Source: Planctomycetota bacterium (GTDB lineage Bacteria > Planctomycetota > Phycisphaerae > WQYP01). Taken from it: a stretch of 43,055 nucleotides of DNA. Position 1 is the first letter of the stretch. The number at the start of each line of letters is the position of its first letter. The notes under the pieces are model-generated. The model saw nothing but the letters and a program-made list of their open reading frames with translations. It had not been told where the DNA came from and did no database searches. Of the stretch, positions 18,565 through 27,378 are shown in pieces. Both the position numbers and the translations under genes were made by a program. The stretch lies in contig JAJZCR010000027.1 of assembly GCA_021851715.1 (NCBI GenBank), forward strand, positions 1 through 43,055, in the 5' to 3' direction.

Positions 18565-21486
18565 CTATTCGTTGGGTTCAAATGGAACCTCGATACCGGA
18601 AAGATGAATCGCACCGACGTTGTCCGCATCGTGACGCAGCATGATGGTATTATTCCCCGCAGCCAGCGGCAATGTTAGCACGATGTCCCGCCACACACCC
18701 GGCTGGTGTGCGGCGGAAACTTTCAGTTCCATCATCTGCCGGCCATTCACATAGACGTTAAGCGTACCTGCCTGGTGAGCATGAACATTGGCCACGCGAA
18801 TTTTCGCGGCGTAACGGCCACTGCGGCTGCGCCGCAGATAAAAGCTGGCACCGGCTTCGGGAACGTTCAGACGCGTAATATAACCGCCTCCCTGACCGGC
18901 CACAGCGTTCACCAGCATCGCACGCTGGTTCGGGGAAGGTCCTATGAGCGATGCCTCGGCCAGAGAAAGACTTTCAATCTGCGGCAAGGTGGCCTGTCGG
19001 CCCTGAAAAACGACTGTCATAGCAACACCTGCCGGCACGCGCACGCTGGTAACACCTCCAAAAACATCCCGCGAGGTCCTGACCTCATCTGATGCTGCCT
19101 CATGACCGTTGATATGCACGTTGACCGCTGCCTGACCATGCACACGCACAACGAAATCCCGCACGGTAGAAGTATAGGTGCCATGAGAGGCCGAGATTGC
19201 AACATGGGTGTGTTGCCCGCGGCGCTGTGTGCTGATGACCTGCTTGTGAAACCGCCCGTGCTGATAATCAAACGTATCGCCGTCATCTTCATAAAAGATG
19301 CCCTGGGTAACTTGTCTGGATGGGAAAATATCAAGATAGGCCACCGTTGGCCGGGCGGTATGCAGTGCCGGCACGGGATCAAAGGTTGGAATGATGGCAC
19401 CATCTTTAATAAAAAGAGGAATATCCATCCAGGAATCGGTGTTGAGGGGATAATCGAGCCATTGGCCGCCGCGATAGCGCGTGCCACGGAAGTAGTCGAT
19501 CCAGATATTGCCACCGGGCAGGTAGACGCGGCGGGTAGAGCTTTGTTCCAGGGGAGATAGCACCGGTGCTGCCAGCAGGTAGTCCCCGAACATCCATTGG
19601 TTGCTCAAATCGGCAACCTGGGAATCGTGGGGATAATCAAAGAGAAGGGGCCGCACCAGACCGATTCCGGTTTGAGTACATGCGGCATGATCTACAGCGT
19701 ACGTATAGGGGAACAGGGCGTAGCGGAGGCGCATGGCCTGCTTGGCGGTTTCGCAGGCCTGTGTGCCATAAACCCATGGCTGGCGGCGCTGGCCGAGCGT
19801 GCAATGCACCCGGAAGATGGGACAAAGGGCGCTGAACTGTATCCAGCGGGCGTAATTCTGGTCTGAAGGGTGCCCTTCAAAGCCACCGGAATCCATGCCC
19901 CAGCGCATCTGTCCGAGGTTGATCATGGTTAACATGCGGAGGGTTTGCAGAGCCATGGAGTCAAACCCGGTGGGGATATCGCCGGACCAGGTGGCGTAGC
20001 CGTAGCGCTGGGATCCAAGGTAAAAATTACGGTTAAGGGACCACACACGCCGGTTGGGCCGATCGCGCCGCTGCCCCTCATACAAAGCCTGCTGCATGTG
20101 GAGAAATTCAAAGTTACCAAGTGGTCCGTAATCGGCCTCATCATTCCAGAAGCCGGCGATACCGCGCTGCATACAGTCATGGGACCACGTGGCGTTCCAA
20201 TACCAGCGGCGGCACTTTTCCATGTAAAAATTAACATCAATGGAATAGAGATGAGAAAAATAATCTTTGAACGGCTTTTCGCCAGGAAACCAGATTCCGA
20301 GCCTGCGGGATTCGGCCCCCTGGGTGGTAAGGGGTTGCAGGTGCCATTTGCGGGTGCTAAGAATGATGCGAGGTTTCATGATGCCGGTAATTTTGCAATT
20401 TAGCCGGGAAGTCCAGGAAAGCAGGCTTTCGGGATTGTCCGGGGGCAGCAGGGCCTGACTGTATTTGACGGGGTTCCACCGGAATTCGCCGTAGTGATTG
20501 GCCCCCCAATCCTTCCAGTCAAAATCGAGGGTGAAATTATCAATGGGAATATCTTGGGCCCGGTAGGTGGTCAGATAATGGCGCAACAGATGCTGATCGG
20601 TGCCCCACTGGGAATTGGTAAAGCCATAAGCCCAGCGCGGAAACATGGGCATAAAACCGGTAACTTCGGCGACACTGCGGAATATATCGCGTGGGCTTCC
20701 GACCAGAATGAAAAGGGTCAGAGAGTTGGGCCGGTGGTATCGGCAACCATAATCGCCAAGAGATTCGTTGCCGTAATTGAAAGCCACACGGTCCGGCCCC
20801 ATCATGAAAAATCCACCATCGCTGTCCACCAGCAGGCCGTAACCGTCGGTGGTCCAGATGAAAGGTGCACCGCCGCCGCCTTCAACGCCGGCATCCACCT
20901 GGTACGTGCCGACGGGCATGCCGGTGCCATTGCGCAGCATTGAACTGCCCATGGAGTATTTTTTGCCGCCCCATCCGGGCATGGAAATGCAACTGATTCC
21001 GTAAAACCTGGTTCCCTGATTACACTGGAAGGCAAAGCCGGTCAGCCCGGTCTGCCGGGGATGCACGTACAGGCTTGGCTCTTTGTCCGGGCGCAGTAAA
21101 TATCTGCCGGTGGCATCGCAGAGCGTCAGGCCCGCGGTGGCCCGCGCCAGGTCCATGGCCATGGCCGCGGTTTTAATCTGCAACTTATCGACCCCCACGT
21201 GTATCTGGGCATGGGCATCGCCGGGGAGGCGGGCGTGCGGATCCAGCAGTGGTGTGGCGGGATCGTGGTGCCCCCGGTACAGCAGATCAAGCCGTATGAT
21301 ATGCGGTGAGAGCACGGTGGCCCTGAGAACATTTTTGCCCCAATGCGCCACGAGCACGCGGTTGTCAACCCAGGCCCGGTCTATGCCAACAGACGGGGCA
21401 GCGGCAAGGTTACCGGTGGCACCGGCCAATACCGCCCCGGCGGCAGCGGCAGTGCTTCTAAGCATAAATTCTCTACGATCAAGCAT
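18565..21486 (-). CDS. GH31 alpha-glucosidase/alpha-xylosidase family, Tat-exported
   Basis: The 973-residue glycoside hydrolase starts MLDRREFMLRSTAAAAGAVLAGA, a twin-arginine-type signal, so export of a folded enzyme is inferred. The body has the GH31 N-terminal galactose-mutarotase-like domain and a TIM barrel with the predicted nucleophile in GFWNDEAD (D449) and acid/base in ATWSGDI (D503). A beta-sandwich and a C-terminal carbohydrate-binding-like module follow (ends IHLSGIEVPFEP). GH31 enzymes release alpha-linked glucose or xylose, and the exact linkage is not readable here. ATG 21486 has GGAG upstream; a longer frame to 21582 overlaps the previous gene. It lies 32 bases after the GH13 gene, in one operon. 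Confidence 0.88.
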   Translation of the reverse strand: MLDRREFMLRSTAAAAGAVLAGATGNLAAAPSVGIDRAWVDNRVLVAHWGKNVLRATVLSPHIIRLDLLYRGHHDPATPLLDPHARLPGDAHAQIHVGVDKLQIKTAAMAMDLARATAGLTLCDATGRYLLRPDKEPSLYVHPRQTGLTGFAFQCNQGTRFYGISCISMPGWGGKKYSMGSSMLRNGTGMPVGTYQVDAGVEGGGGAPFIWTTDGYGLLVDSDGGFFMMGPDRVAFNYGNESLGDYGCRYHRPNSLTLFILVGSPRDIFRSVAEVTGFMPMFPRWAYGFTNSQWGTDQHLLRHYLTTYRAQDIPIDNFTLDFDWKDWGANHYGEFRWNPVKYSQALLPPDNPESLLSWTSRLNCKITGIMKPRIILSTRKWHLQPLTTQGAESRRLGIWFPGEKPFKDYFSHLYSIDVNFYMEKCRRWYWNATWSHDCMQRGIAGFWNDEADYGPLGNFEFLHMQQALYEGQRRDRPNRRVWSLNRNFYLGSQRYGYATWSGDIPTGFDSMALQTLRMLTMINLGQMRWGMDSGGFEGHPSDQNYARWIQFSALCPIFRVHCTLGQRRQPWVYGTQACETAKQAMRLRYALFPYTYAVDHAACTQTGIGLVRPLLFDYPHDSQVADLSNQWMFGDYLLAAPVLSPLEQSSTRRVYLPGGNIWIDYFRGTRYRGGQWLDYPLNTDSWMDIPLFIKDGAIIPTFDPVPALHTARPTVAYLDIFPSRQVTQGIFYEDDGDTFDYQHGRFHKQVISTQRRGQHTHVAISASHGTYTSTVRDFVVRVHGQAAVNVHINGHEAASDEVRTSRDVFGGVTSVRVPAGVAMTVVFQGRQATLPQIESLSLAEASLIGPSPNQRAMLVNAVAGQGGGYITRLNVPEAGASFYLRRSRSGRYAAKIRVANVHAHQAGTLNVYVNGRQMMELKVSAAHQPGVWRDIVLTLPLAAGNNTIMLRHDADNVGAIHLSGIEVPFEPNE

Positions 21487-21518
21487 GGTTGGGTCTCCTG
21501 CAATATAAGCACACATTT

Positions 21519-24035
21519 TTAGTGAGAAAACCCGGCTTGGAACGGGGCACGGCGATAGCGGGCCAGGAGCATGGCCTGCCATGGTTTTAAGGTCAGCCGC
21601 AGCGATTTGGCTTCGGCACCAACCAATAAACCGCGACGTATACGTACTAAGATGGGCCGGACGTCGTAATCTTTCGCCGGCGGCAGCAATACTTTGCAGT
21701 CCCGCGGGGAAAGGTAGTTGAGCAGATGATGACCGCGATCAAATTGAAAGACTGGTATTTCAATGTGCACCTGAGCGGCGCTGCGATTGACTACAACATA
21801 AACATGTTCATGAGCCAGGGAGCGGTAACAGGCAAACACCCGCCGGTGGCCTGCAACGCGGAGGCGGCCCCAGGAACCGATCTGCAAAGCAGGCAACTGC
21901 CGTCGCGCAGCGATGGCCCGGCGGTAAAATTGAAGCAGAGACGTGTTCACCATGAATGCCGGATTATCATAAGGCTGCAGATCCTTCCAAAGCATGGGCT
22001 GCCGATTGGCCGGGTCGCTGGCACCCCACATCCCCACCTCATCGCCGTACCAGATCATGGGCGCTCCGGGAAACGCCATCTGAAAGGCCACCACGCCTTT
22101 GAGCCTCTCATACGCCTCCGCCGTCGGTTTAGCCGTATTATAATGAGGGTTGCTGTCTTGCAGGCGGTCTGCACCGTTAAATGGCAAATTGGGATTCATG
22201 AAGCGCGAAACAAACCTATCGGTATCCTGACTGTCGAGCAAATTCTGATTGACCAGATCCACCTGGTAGGGGTAATAACCGAGAATTTGGGCCAGACGCG
22301 AGGCAAACTGTCGACTGGAGAGGCCCCGCCCGCCACCGCTTAAGGTGTCTACAAAGTATTTGGTGGTGGCCTGGGCAAATGGATAATTCATGACGCCATC
22401 AAATTGGTTGCCCCGGTTGAGCCAGGCCTGGGCCGGGGTCCAGATTTCTCCGATAATCAGCGCGTGTGGATTGATGGTTTTGACGAGCCGTCGCCAGGCA
22501 ATCCAAAAGCGGTGCGGCACGTCCGGGGCGGTATCGAGCCGAAAGCCATCCACGCCATTGTTGACGTTGCCGTTGGGAGCCAGCCAGCGACGGGTGGCGG
22601 CAAACAGGTAGTTGCGCACCCCGCGCTGCAGGCCATAGCGTTTGCTGCGGGCAAAGACGGGCATGACTCCATTGGGCCTGTCCCAGGCCTGGTACTGCAC
22701 GGGCGGCCCCCAACTGGTAATGTCAAACCATTTGGCGTAGGGTGATTTTCGACCGTACTTCAGAACATTTTGAAACGGAGGAAAATCCACGCCGCAATGG
22801 CCAAACGGTACATCCATAATTACCTTAAAGCCCTGACGGTGGGCTGCGGCCACCATGGCCAGGAAAACGTTATCTGAAGCAGACCACTGCCAGGTAGAAG
22901 GATGACGGGTATGCTCGCCGGTGATTTTAGCCAGCGATCCTTTGATCCCGAAGCCATCATCTATATGAATGAAACTGGACGGATCATATTTATGCACGCT
23001 TGGGGCCTGAAAAACCGGGGTAAGATAAAGGGCATTAACACCCAAGCGCCGCAAGTAAGGCAGTTCCTGCTGGATGCCCTGAATATCGCCACCGTAGAAG
23101 CGATTGTAGACATAACTATAAAAGTTGCCTTTTTCACCGGCCGAGCGGTATGGCCTGGTCCAATCCCACCGCCAAGGAATATGATGGCCGGGATCGTTGG
23201 CCTGGCTGCCATTGCGAAAACGATCTGGAAAAATTTCGTACCAGACCGCCTTTTTGGCCCAGCGCGGCGTAACCACGCGGGCCTGCATGGGAGAATCATA
23301 AGCGTGGGCACGGGCCGCGTGCGCGGCGGCATAAAGGTAGCCACTGGCTAAAAAGACCCGGTCGGTGCCGTGAACAAGCTGAAAATAATAACGCACCGTT
23401 GGGCCGTGTACGGGAATCACATTGGCCCAGGTGGTGGCACCGGCATGGTTTTCCACCACGTGCAGTCCCATGGAGGCTAAATGCGATCCCGGCAGAATCA
23501 CACGCACATGGCTTAAGCCGCCGGTTTGGGCCAGCAGTTCCAGGCGCACATCGTGGCTGGAAAGTACATCAAATTCGCGGGTATTGGCAGGGCGGAAGGA
23601 AATGGCCTGCGGATTGATACGATTGGCCGCTGGCGGCGAGAGCTTAAGCCATGGCGAAGCCACGTCTATGCACGAGTTAAAACCACCCATCCCGTTGGAC
23701 ACGCGTTTGGCTGCATGCGGATCGGTAATCCACTGGTGATGATTAATGATAAATTTGTACTGGTGGACTCCCGGCGAGAGCCGAAGGGAGGCGCCCCAAC
23801 GATTTCCCTGGCGCACCATCGGATTGGCGCTAACGGACCACGAATTGAAATCGCCGGCTACACTCACTGTTCTCACATTGCCGGTAGCCGGTCTATAGGA
23901 AAATACCGTCTGCACCAGACGAGGCGGAGCGCTGATAAGGGCTGGCGGCAGGCTAGTCGTGCGTTTGGCACAACTCACCAACCCTAACCCCGCCAGCACC
24001 AACATCGCCGCACTCAACCCCCGGGAAGAATCCAT
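21519..24035 (-). CDS. GH13 alpha-amylase family lipoprotein (neopullulanase-like)
   Basis: The 838-residue protein is predicted to be lipid-anchored: MDSSRGLSAAMLVLAGLGLVSC places the lipobox Cys at residue 22. A glycogen-binding-like domain follows (VAGDFNSWS...HQYKFIINHHQWITDP), then a further beta domain and the GH13 barrel: WYEIFPDRF, region I DVPFGHCG (H413), region II GFRLDTAPD (nucleophile D501), region III IIGEIWT (E530) and region IV NLLDSQDTDR (D604). The usual region IV His is Gln (Q603). It should cleave alpha-1,4 or alpha-1,6 glucans outside the cytoplasm. The frame is open upstream to 24260; start 24035 is chosen for the signal, without a clear ribosome site. The GH31 gene follows. 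Confidence 0.87.
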   Translation of the reverse strand: MDSSRGLSAAMLVLAGLGLVSCAKRTTSLPPALISAPPRLVQTVFSYRPATGNVRTVSVAGDFNSWSVSANPMVRQGNRWGASLRLSPGVHQYKFIINHHQWITDPHAAKRVSNGMGGFNSCIDVASPWLKLSPPAANRINPQAISFRPANTREFDVLSSHDVRLELLAQTGGLSHVRVILPGSHLASMGLHVVENHAGATTWANVIPVHGPTVRYYFQLVHGTDRVFLASGYLYAAAHAARAHAYDSPMQARVVTPRWAKKAVWYEIFPDRFRNGSQANDPGHHIPWRWDWTRPYRSAGEKGNFYSYVYNRFYGGDIQGIQQELPYLRRLGVNALYLTPVFQAPSVHKYDPSSFIHIDDGFGIKGSLAKITGEHTRHPSTWQWSASDNVFLAMVAAAHRQGFKVIMDVPFGHCGVDFPPFQNVLKYGRKSPYAKWFDITSWGPPVQYQAWDRPNGVMPVFARSKRYGLQRGVRNYLFAATRRWLAPNGNVNNGVDGFRLDTAPDVPHRFWIAWRRLVKTINPHALIIGEIWTPAQAWLNRGNQFDGVMNYPFAQATTKYFVDTLSGGGRGLSSRQFASRLAQILGYYPYQVDLVNQNLLDSQDTDRFVSRFMNPNLPFNGADRLQDSNPHYNTAKPTAEAYERLKGVVAFQMAFPGAPMIWYGDEVGMWGASDPANRQPMLWKDLQPYDNPAFMVNTSLLQFYRRAIAARRQLPALQIGSWGRLRVAGHRRVFACYRSLAHEHVYVVVNRSAAQVHIEIPVFQFDRGHHLLNYLSPRDCKVLLPPAKDYDVRPILVRIRRGLLVGAEAKSLRLTLKPWQAMLLARYRRAPFQAGFSH

Positions 24036-24339
24036 CCGACAACCAGCCTGCTGGAGGACCGACCACAGTCGGCCAAGTCCGCCCCACCCGCACTGGAGTC
24101 CCAGCCATCGCGCTCCTCCTGCCTCCAAAATTGAGACGGATTCCAACCTTGACCCAGGAGTGTCAACCATTCGGGAAAACCTTTCCAAGTCATTGATTCC
24201 GCTTCGATACGTATCCCATGCTCTTCGCGACCGCCTCCAGTCCACGTACAGCCGCCTCATCCAACCACAGGCAACCAGACATTATTCCACTGTCGACGCG
24301 GTAATTTCCCATCTGGCCCTTGCCGACGCGAGTTGCATG
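24036..24339. other. intergenic region upstream of the glycosidase operon
   Basis: This 304-base space lies between the LacI-family gene and the GH13-GH31 operon, all on the minus strand. The GH13 frame stays open across 24036-24260 but that extension looks unstructured. A TTGACA on the minus strand (24166-24161) has no convincing -10. No TTTAACCGGTTAAA-type site is present here. Confidence 0.5.
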
Positions 24340-25491
24340 TTAACTCCGAAGGCTTCGCATCATACCGGTGGATTCCCGCAATACTAGGTGCGTGGGCAAT
24401 ACCTCAGCGACATGTTCCACCTTGCCACGAATACGCTCCACCAATTTCTCACAGGCTAAAACCCCTAGTTCATACAGGGGTAGATGCACCGTCGTCAGGC
24501 TGGGATTGGCGTAGGCCAAATGCTGAATATCATCAAACCCCACCACCGAAACATCATCCGGTACCCGGTGCCCATGAGTGGTAAGGTAGCGAATGGCACC
24601 CAAGGCCATTTTGTCATTGCCACACAAGATTGCGGAAATTTGTGGATCACGGGAGAGCAGAACGCGTGCCGCTTCCGCCCCACCCTCATCCGTAAAACAA
24701 CCATCCACCAGCCATTGTTCCGATGGCGTTATTCCCGCAGCCACCAAGCTTGCAGTATACGTTTCTACAACATCACGGGCGGTGGGGCTTTCCGGAGCGG
24801 CGTAGACCATGCCGATGCTGCGATGTCCAAGCTGTAAAAGACAGTTCATCGCCTGCTGGGCACCGAGGCGATAATCGCAATGCACGTAATCCAGCAGGTT
24901 ATCGCCAAAGCGATTGTCTACCAGGATCATGGGATAACGCCGGGCGGCAAAGTCAGATAAAAAGCTGTGCTTTTCATTAAAGCCCAGGCAAAGCACGCCA
25001 TCCACAAACCGGCGTTCATACAATTCCAGATGCTTTCCCTCTTTGACAAACTGTGGTTTGGCCTGCTCGATGAGCAATTTATGCCCGAGTTTACCGGCGC
25101 GATCGGCAATTCCACTGAGTATTTCTCCAAAGTAGGCATCGGCAAACGCATGCCGAAGCGGGGGCAGCATAACGGCAACCACCTGGGTGTACCTCCCGGA
25201 AAGACTTTGAGCGAGCCGATTGGGACGGTAGCCCATTTTGTCGATCATCTTCTGGACTTTAATATGAGTGGAGCGGCTGATGCGCGGGCTGGCATTGAGC
25301 ACCATGGAGACCGTGGCCACGGAAACTCCCGCTTGCCGGGCTACCTCGCGGATGTTGACTTTTTCCGGGACTTTTTCCTCGGTTCCAGCGTTATTGAACC
25401 GCACGGTTATTTCTTTGGAAGCCTCGCGACTGGGCGCAAAAGCATCTGCGGATTTGCTTTCCGGGGAGGAATTCAGCGGTGGCGTGGGCAC
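24340..25491 (-). CDS. LacI-family transcriptional regulator
   Basis: The 383-residue regulator has a LacI helix-turn-helix NIREVARQAGVSVATVSMVLN (about residues 46-66) and hinge helix RPNRLAQSLSG. A periplasmic-binding-protein-like sugar domain follows (VVAVMLPPL..., GVLCLGFN, GHRSIGMVYA, ILCGNDKMALGAI, VVGFDDIQHLAYANPSLTTV). The sugar ligand is unknown; the setting suggests an alpha-glucan product. The frame extends to ATG 25548, but the predicted promoter overlaps that ATG. GTG 25491, with GGAGA 9 bases upstream, is the best start and leaves a ~45-residue N-terminal extension. It is the probable binder of the TTTAACCGGTTAAA sites at 26111, 26351 and 31624. Confidence 0.85.
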   Translation of the reverse strand: MPTPPLNSSPESKSADAFAPSREASKEITVRFNNAGTEEKVPEKVNIREVARQAGVSVATVSMVLNASPRISRSTHIKVQKMIDKMGYRPNRLAQSLSGRYTQVVAVMLPPLRHAFADAYFGEILSGIADRAGKLGHKLLIEQAKPQFVKEGKHLELYERRFVDGVLCLGFNEKHSFLSDFAARRYPMILVDNRFGDNLLDYVHCDYRLGAQQAMNCLLQLGHRSIGMVYAAPESPTARDVVETYTASLVAAGITPSEQWLVDGCFTDEGGAEAARVLLSRDPQISAILCGNDKMALGAIRYLTTHGHRVPDDVSVVGFDDIQHLAYANPSLTTVHLPLYELGVLACEKLVERIRGKVEHVAEVLPTHLVLRESTGMMRSLRS

Positions 25492-25529
25492 GGCGTATGA
25501 TCTCCAAAACGGGTCCAATTCCCAACCGT

Positions 25530-25567
25530 TGTTAAAACAGTTTACCATTCTTGTTTAACAGTGTCAA
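25530..25567 (-). promoter_or_regulatory. promoter of the LacI-family gene, possible autoregulation
   Basis: On the minus strand TTGACA (25567-25562), a 17-base spacer and TAAACT (25544-25539) repeat the -35/-10 words of the operator-promoters to the right. TGTTAAA (25530-25536) and TTTAACA (25554-25560) form an inverted repeat across the -10. This resembles the operator half-sites but has wider spacing. Transcription would begin near 25532. Confidence 0.5.
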
Positions 25568-25749
25568 GTGTGAAAAACATAAATAGCCGTATGGGGAAAA
25601 ATAGCGATCAGCAGTCAGCGGTGAGATTGGTGGCGGGGTTGGCGGAGCGTGTGCTGGTTGAGAGGGTGGGTAATTGCTGGCTTGGTTGGTGGGCGGGGGC
25701 GTTGGTATTTGCCGCAGCGATGGGAACATCGCCGGCTATGACGATGCGG

Positions 25750-25765
25750 GCGAGGACGCCCTCGC
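25750..25765. repeat. short GC palindrome, possible dispersed repeat
   Basis: GCGAGG (25750-25755) and CCTCGC (25760-25765) form a perfect 6-bp stem with an ACGC loop, set in a phrase reading GCGAGGACGCCCTCGCTCCC. It occurs once here. The self-complementary GC word in a long non-coding gap suggests a dispersed repeat, which is only a guess. Confidence 0.25.
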
Positions 25766-26099
25766 TCCCATGGATATCATGGCGGACAAGACGTCCCCTC
25801 CACGAGGTCCGCGGCTAAAAACGGGGCAGCGATATGCCGCCGGCTAAATTTTTTGTGCGGGGCCGGGCTGGAGGTGGCCGCGGCGATTGCTTCGAACTTT
25901 CAAGATACCTGAAAAAATTATTAAATATTTTATTTGACTCATATATGGGCATTTGATTAAAATAATTAGAAGACTATGGCAGCAGAAAATATGGGCTTTT
26001 GCTCGTTTTTTTTCGGCTGATGGTCGCTGGTGTGTAACTTAAAATTCCACGGATGGTACCTCCCATGGGGAGTAATCGGGCGGAAAAATATTGCGGGGC

Positions 26100-26128
26100 T
26101 TGACACGAGAAGTTTAATCGGTTAAACT
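26100..26128 (+). promoter_or_regulatory. operator-promoter O1 (LacI-type palindrome)
   Basis: TTGACA (26100-26105), a 17-base spacer and TAAACT (26123-26128) are overlapped by AGTTTAATCGGTTAAACT (26111-26128), a palindrome with one mismatch and the central CG typical of LacI-family operators. A bound repressor would cover the -10 box. Confidence 0.7.
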
Positions 26129-26170
26129 GATAACTAGAGGCAGGTTGAACCTTAATTATGGATCTTGATC

Positions 26171-26287
26171 ATGGCTTACACTGGTCTGTTCAATCGCGAT
26201 TACAAATGCACCTTGGCGGGCGTGGCCTATAACCGTTTGTGGATGAAAACCCTGTTGTCGGCGTGCGCCGGCGGGTTAGAGCGGTAA
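26171..26287 (+). CDS. 38-residue hypothetical peptide
   Basis: A short open frame lies just downstream of operator-promoter O1. The product starts MAYTGLFNRDYKCTLAGVAY and has two Cys and several aromatic residues. No ribosome site is evident and I recognise no family. It could be a small regulated peptide, a gene remnant or chance. It is included because the O1 transcript would otherwise have no product before O2. Confidence 0.2.
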   Translation: MAYTGLFNRDYKCTLAGVAYNRLWMKTLLSACAGGLER

Positions 26288-26338
26288 CGGATGTCTTAAG
26301 GAACGGAGGCGCAGCATGAGCGACAAATCAGGTGGCCC

Positions 26339-26367
26339 TTGACAAGCTTGGTTTAACCGGTTAAACT
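26339..26367 (+). promoter_or_regulatory. operator-promoter O2 (LacI-type palindrome)
   Basis: TTGACA (26339-26344), a 17-base spacer and TAAACT (26362-26367) are overlapped by the perfect palindrome GTTTAACCGGTTAAAC (26351-26366). It lies 69 bases before the PEP-CTERM start at 26436 and should drive the 26436-31518 gene cluster. O1 and O2 centres are 239 bases apart, so repressor looping is possible. Confidence 0.75.
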
Positions 26368-26435
26368 TGCATTCTGATGAGCATTAGAGTTTTTTTAATA
26401 GTTTGAGTTTTGTGTTCCTTTTAGGAGGTTCTATC

Positions 26436-27293
26436 ATGGTTCTTCAAGTTCTTCCTCATCGTCGATCTTTGGCAATCCTCGTGGGATTGACCGCGGGAGT
26501 GGTGGCAGCAGGCTGTTTTGCCCAGTCCACCAGCGCCGCGATGGTCGCATCCGATAACGCCGCTAATTACACCGGAGCTATTTCCACCGGCAGCACCGGC
26601 GGTACGGGTTTTGGCGCGTGGGTCGAAACCACGGCCGGGTCCGGAGGATTTGCCGGCAATTTTAATGACGCCAACAGTCAAAACATCGCTACCTCTAAAA
26701 AAAGTTGGGGGGTTTACGCCAACGGTGGAAGCGGGGAGCGAGTTGACCTCACCCGGCCCTTCCTCACCAGCGGCGGACTCTCTGGCGGAACGCTACGGGC
26801 GGGCCAGTCATTTAAGGTGGCTATGCAATCGGGCGGTGGCATCGGTAGTACTGGCAAGCTGGGCTTCTCACTCCAATCCAGTTTCCCCGTCAATCAATTC
26901 ACTTTCGAGTACGATGGCAGCCAGAGCTACGACAATTTCAGCATCCTCGACGGCAGCCACGGTGGGGCGGAATATCAAGCACCGGTAGCGGTCACATTTG
27001 CTGATCTCAACTCCGGATTGATTGTGAGCTTCAGCCTGGTGACGGCGACAACCTACGATTTGTCGGTGTCGCCAGCCCCCGGCAATAGCAACTTCACCGG
27101 GCCGCTGGCTATTGTTACCAACGGCACGCTGTCCAGCGGCAGCATCAACCAGGCGGATCTGTTTTATACCAACACTGCCAGCTATAACGCCTACTTCAAT
27201 AGCCTGTCGATCGTTCCCGAACCCGCATCGCTGGGGTTGATGGCCATCGGCGGATTAGCGTTGTTATTGGTGGGACGCCGTAAGACGGCCTGA
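26436..27293 (+). CDS. PEP-CTERM protein, first of a tandem pair
   Basis: The 285-residue exported protein has a signal peptide (RRSLAILVGLTAGVVAAGCFAQSTSAA). It ends in the sorting signal VPEPASLGLMAIGGLALLLVGRRKTA. The body opens with ASDNAANYTG...GGTGFGAW and looks like an all-beta, Gly/Ser/Asn-rich domain with no catalytic motif that I recognise. The next gene shares this opening, so the two are paralogues. ATG 26436 has a perfect AGGAGG; the frame extends to 26403 without support. It is the first gene after operator-promoter O2. A role as a surface glucan-binding protein is inferred only from its neighbours. Confidence 0.82.
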   Translation: MVLQVLPHRRSLAILVGLTAGVVAAGCFAQSTSAAMVASDNAANYTGAISTGSTGGTGFGAWVETTAGSGGFAGNFNDANSQNIATSKKSWGVYANGGSGERVDLTRPFLTSGGLSGGTLRAGQSFKVAMQSGGGIGSTGKLGFSLQSSFPVNQFTFEYDGSQSYDNFSILDGSHGGAEYQAPVAVTFADLNSGLIVSFSLVTATTYDLSVSPAPGNSNFTGPLAIVTNGTLSSGSINQADLFYTNTASYNAYFNSLSIVPEPASLGLMAIGGLALLLVGRRKTA

Positions 27294-27317
27294 GTATTTT
27301 TCACGCGAAAGAAGTCC

Positions 27318-27350
27318 GTTGCCGGGGTCGCCGATTCCGACCCCGGCAAC
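27318..27350 (+). terminator. strong hairpin between tandem PEP-CTERM genes
   Basis: GTTGCCGGGGTCG (27318-27330) and CGACCCCGGCAAC (27338-27350) form a perfect 13-bp stem with a 7-base loop and no T-run. It lies 24 bases after the first gene and 28 before the next start. It could partly stop transcription or protect the upstream mRNA so that the first protein is made in excess. Confidence 0.55.
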
Positions 27351-27378
27351 GCTTCCACGGAGCTTTGGAGATGAAATC

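Larger units (their letters stand above)
25492..26435. other. 944-base regulatory intergenic region
   Basis: This region lies between the divergent LacI-family gene and the first tandem PEP-CTERM gene. It contains the regulator's promoter (25539-25567), a dispersed-repeat-like GC hairpin (25750-25765), an AT-rich segment with TTGACT-N18-TAAAAT (25934-25963), two operator-promoters (26100 and 26339) and a 38-codon reading frame. An 85-codon frame at 25561-25818 lacks gene-like features. Confidence 0.6.

Noticed and set aside
24144..24166. TTGACA upstream of the GH13-GH31 operon
   Set aside because: No acceptable -10 box at 16-18 bases and no operator palindrome; not called as a promoter.
25561..25818. 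85-codon frame upstream of O1
   Set aside because: It begins inside the regulator's promoter, has no ribosome site, and includes a GC palindrome that looks like non-coding repeat DNA.
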